Positions 61,692 to 64,000 of a DNA stretch of 64,000 nt are shown here, one piece after another. Below the pieces are notes generated by a model. The model did no database searches. It saw nothing but the letters and a program-made list of their open reading frames with translations, and had not been told where the DNA came from. The DNA is from Coprinus comatus (lineage: Eukaryota; Basidiomycota; Agaricomycetes; Agaricales; Agaricaceae): assembly GCA_034638255.1 (NCBI GenBank), contig JAWPGT010000070.1, forward strand, positions 53,706 through 117,705, in the 5' to 3' direction. The translations under genes and the position numbers were made by a program. Every line of letters begins with the position of its first letter. The first letter of the stretch is position 1.

Positions 61692-63347
61692 ATGCCTAAA
61701 ACCTACATCGTACCCGACGATATTGCTTTGCAGTGAGTCTTCACAATGATGTGGTATATCCCTGACCGAAGGTCTTTATGACAGTGCTGGACCTCTTGTG
61801 AGTCATTTCACTATCCCCCCCGATTACCACTCAACCTACCTGTATTCTATTAGATTATAGGCATCGTCCTCAACTGGTGGTTGTTCGGGATACTATGCGT
61901 CCAATATTGTATGTCATAACTTCATTATTCAATACCCTTGCCGTTTGTAAATCCATTATTTTCAGATCTATACCTCTCCCAAACGGATGATAGAAGAATC
62001 GTCAAAACCATAGGTAAATGCTCCTTTCCTTCTGACCAAACCTAAACTTTTCAACTTCTCAACAGTTCATACGATCTTCATTCTGGATACATTCCAGACA
62101 TTGATGATGTCCGACGTGTTTTATTGGTTTGTCTACAACTTTGGAGATTTTGAAAATTGCAAGAATATCATTTATCTGCTATCAATATGGCATTGATAGA
62201 TGCTGTAATTGCGTTTATTGTACAGTTGTTTTATATTTGGAGAATTAGGAGGTTGAGTGGGAGGAAATTTCTTCCTGGGGTTTACACTATTGTATGTCCG
62301 TTTTATCATGTTCTCGTTTTTGAAACCTTTATTATTATTATTAAACTGTGGTGGGGTTGTGCATTTAGGGATCGGTTGTTGCATTTAGTAGTGGGGTGTT
62401 TACAGCTGCAGCGGTAAATTATATCTCTAGTTCGTCTTGCGTGTTGACCATGATAATTAATCGCACGTTTGAATTCAATAGGATATGAAATTCAGAGGCT
62501 TTAAAAGTGCATATCGTACTGAAGTCATCGTACGTGATATCTTCCTTTCATGTTCTCATATTCAGAAACACCATTCACATTAAGATCTGGCTCTTAACAA
62601 GTGCTATCACCGATATTCTAATCGCACTTACTACTGGTTATTTGGTCAGTCACGATTTGCATTTTCTCTGAAGAAACAAGAATGAACCCTCTGATAAATA
62701 TGATTTTAGCTGTTGAAAATGGTTAGGGATACAAGTAAAACGAATCGAACTTCGAATCGAATTATGCGGATTCTAACACTTACTCTTGAAACCAACGCAA
62801 TCACTTGTAAGAGATTTTCACTGATTCCGAATCATGATTTTTTGCGTTTATATTTACATATCCGATAGCCGCCGTGGCACTTGAAATTGCTGTAGTATAT
62901 TCATTCACGAGAGCAATTGCACCTCCGGTAAGGTTTACTTTTACCATCAACCTATATTCTCATGTCCAATCTTAGGTCACAACGATTTACCTATCCGGGT
63001 AAGTTCTACCAGTGCCTCGATCGGATTATAATTATAATCACATAATGAATGTATCATAACAGAGGATACGTACTTGGAAAACTGTACGTTCAAGTTTTTT
63101 CGATAACTATTTCCCCATCAACTGTTCTAAAGGCATATTTACACGGTACAGGTACAGCAATTATTTCATGATACTGCTTAACCAAAGACAACATTATGAT
63201 AAAACTCACACCAACGAAATACCAGCTTCAGGACAATTGTCTTCAATACATTTTGGAGTACTGACTAGTCAAATTATTAGTCATGATTCGATTCAAGTGC
63301 AGGAACGCCAGTCTCCTGGCTCATTGGACCCGGATATGAGAATTTGA
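61692..63347 (+). CDS. DUF6534 membrane protein, copy 6534-9, frameshift in long exon
   Basis: Plus-strand member. It starts MPKTYIVPDDIALQ, then AGPL, GIVLNWWLFGILCVQY, LYLSQTDDRRIVKTI, and the long exon TIFILDTFQTLMMSDVFYW. In that exon NFGDFEN runs out of frame at 62152-62157: GAAAATTGCAAGAATATC should read GAA-AAN-TTG-CAA-GAA, so one base is missing. The correct frame resumes at LQEYHLSAINMALIDAVIAF and LFYIWRIRRLSGRKFLPG. Later exons are regular: GSVVAFSSGVFTAAA, WLLTSAITDILIALTTGYL, ILTLTLETNAIT, VALEIAVVYSFTRAIAPP, GYVLGKL|YSNYFMILLNQRQHYD and a tail ending SPGSLDPDMRI. It either carries a young inactivating deletion or an assembly error. Confidence 0.8.
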
Positions 63348-63881
63348 ACTTAATTTTGGATATAATCGCTTTTCCCCATTTTTAATGTTTTTGCACTGTA
63401 GAGGGTCATTTGGTAGAACTGTATTATTAGAATTATTTCCTCCATCAAATATCTGTTGACACGTATTTTTCTACACTATTGCAAAAAACTGTTACAGGAC
63501 ATAGTACGTAAACTGCGCTCCTCATCTCATTGCCTCTGGAGTCGCGATTCTACCGGAACTGACGCACTGACGCTTTTGACTGCCGGTGAACAATTTGTCA
63601 GATAAACATGTTGAACCATCATCAAAAAAGTATTTATCACCGACCCGGAAGGCTGGGAACTCTATCGGATTAATAGTTTTAAATAATCCCAATATCAATG
63701 TTTCATTTTACTCATCATGATCGGGTATGAAGTTGACGTTACTCCAAGTTTCCTTCACTGATTATCACAGCTCTCAGGAACAGTCAGGAGATGGAATTAT
63801 TCCTATAAAATGGGTCGGTATAATGTTAGTGCATGACCACAAGACTCGTTCCATATTCTCAACTTTTGTCGCTATTAACCA
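63348..63881. other. Intergenic
   Basis: Spacer between 6534-9 and 6533-4. No gene recognised; it must hold the 6533-4 promoter. Confidence 0.6.
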
Positions 63882-64000
63882 ATGGAACGTTCACTTTCCG
63901 ATATAATAGACATCTGGCAGTTGGCACAAAATGTAAATGTGAGTATTTTCATTGGTATCCGTGGCTGAACTTGAAAAACCCGCGATAAATCGTATAACAA
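63882..64000 (+). CDS. DUF6533 gene copy 6533-4 (cut by window end)
   Basis: Only exon 1 (63882-63938) and part of intron 1 are visible. It reads MERSLSDIIDIWQLAQNVN, closely matching exon 1 of 6533-2 (MEHSLSDIMKPWELGQAVN), and ends at the same GTGAGT donor. The following intron bases also resemble those of 6533-2 and 6533-3 (GAGTATT...GGTATCC). The rest lies to the right of the window. Confidence 0.8.

Noticed and set aside
61418..61699. 93-residue open frame before 6534-9
   Set aside because: Overlaps the 6534-9 start, no motif.

Overview
The window is nuclear DNA of a mushroom-forming basidiomycete (Agaricomycetes). The evidence is many short introns (about 50-65 nt) with GT..AG ends, a CYP63-type cytochrome P450, and repeated genes of the agaricomycete membrane-protein families DUF6533 and DUF6534. 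I saw no transposon, tRNA, rRNA or CRISPR. Coordinates and exon joins come from reading both strands by eye.

The window mixes two kinds of gene. The first is single-copy housekeeping genes: a secreted glycoside hydrolase (5.4-7.7 kb), SCO1 (8.2-9.2), RPN10 (10.8-12.1), a Gid7/WDR26-like WD40 protein (12.2-13.7), a CYP63-like P450 (14.0-16.5), two actins (17.3-18.9 and 23.0-24.6), an ALE1-type MBOAT acyltransferase (25.0-26.8), SEC14 (27.4-28.8), class II fructose-bisphosphate aldolase (52.2-54.0), a membrane-anchored protein disulfide isomerase (57.0-59.0), a truncated relative of it (21.8-22.6) and the KEOPS subunit CGI121 (60.3-61.1).

The second is an expanded set of seven-helix-like membrane proteins. 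There are nine DUF6534 genes of one close subfamily, numbered here 6534-1 to 6534-9 (at 1.4, 4.8, 19.9, 34.1, 36.8, 39.5, 43.9, 47.0 and 61.7 kb). They share one exon plan of about 12 small exons and have fast-changing C-terminal tails. One more distant DUF6534 gene (9.7-10.7) has a ruined N-terminus, and a decayed fragment lies at 41.2 kb. Four DUF6533 genes, 6533-1 to 6533-4, start at 30.5, 50.3, 54.6 and 63.9 kb. Five of the 6534 genes form a head-to-tail minus-strand run from 32 to 47 kb.

The most striking structure is a 1.7-kb inverted repeat (48.63-50.35 and 54.60-56.32). Each arm is a DUF6533 gene, and the loop holds the aldolase gene. Part of the arms is identical over about 160 bp, introns included, so the duplication or a later gene conversion is recent. 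The right-arm copy has TAG where the left has its start ATG.

Several otherwise conserved genes are broken by single-base losses: the MBOAT gene twice, 6534-9 once, and the glycoside hydrolase near its signal peptide. One SEC14 intron ends in a long T/A homopolymer with no in-frame acceptor. Either the assembly has residual indel errors or there is real decay; the reads would decide.
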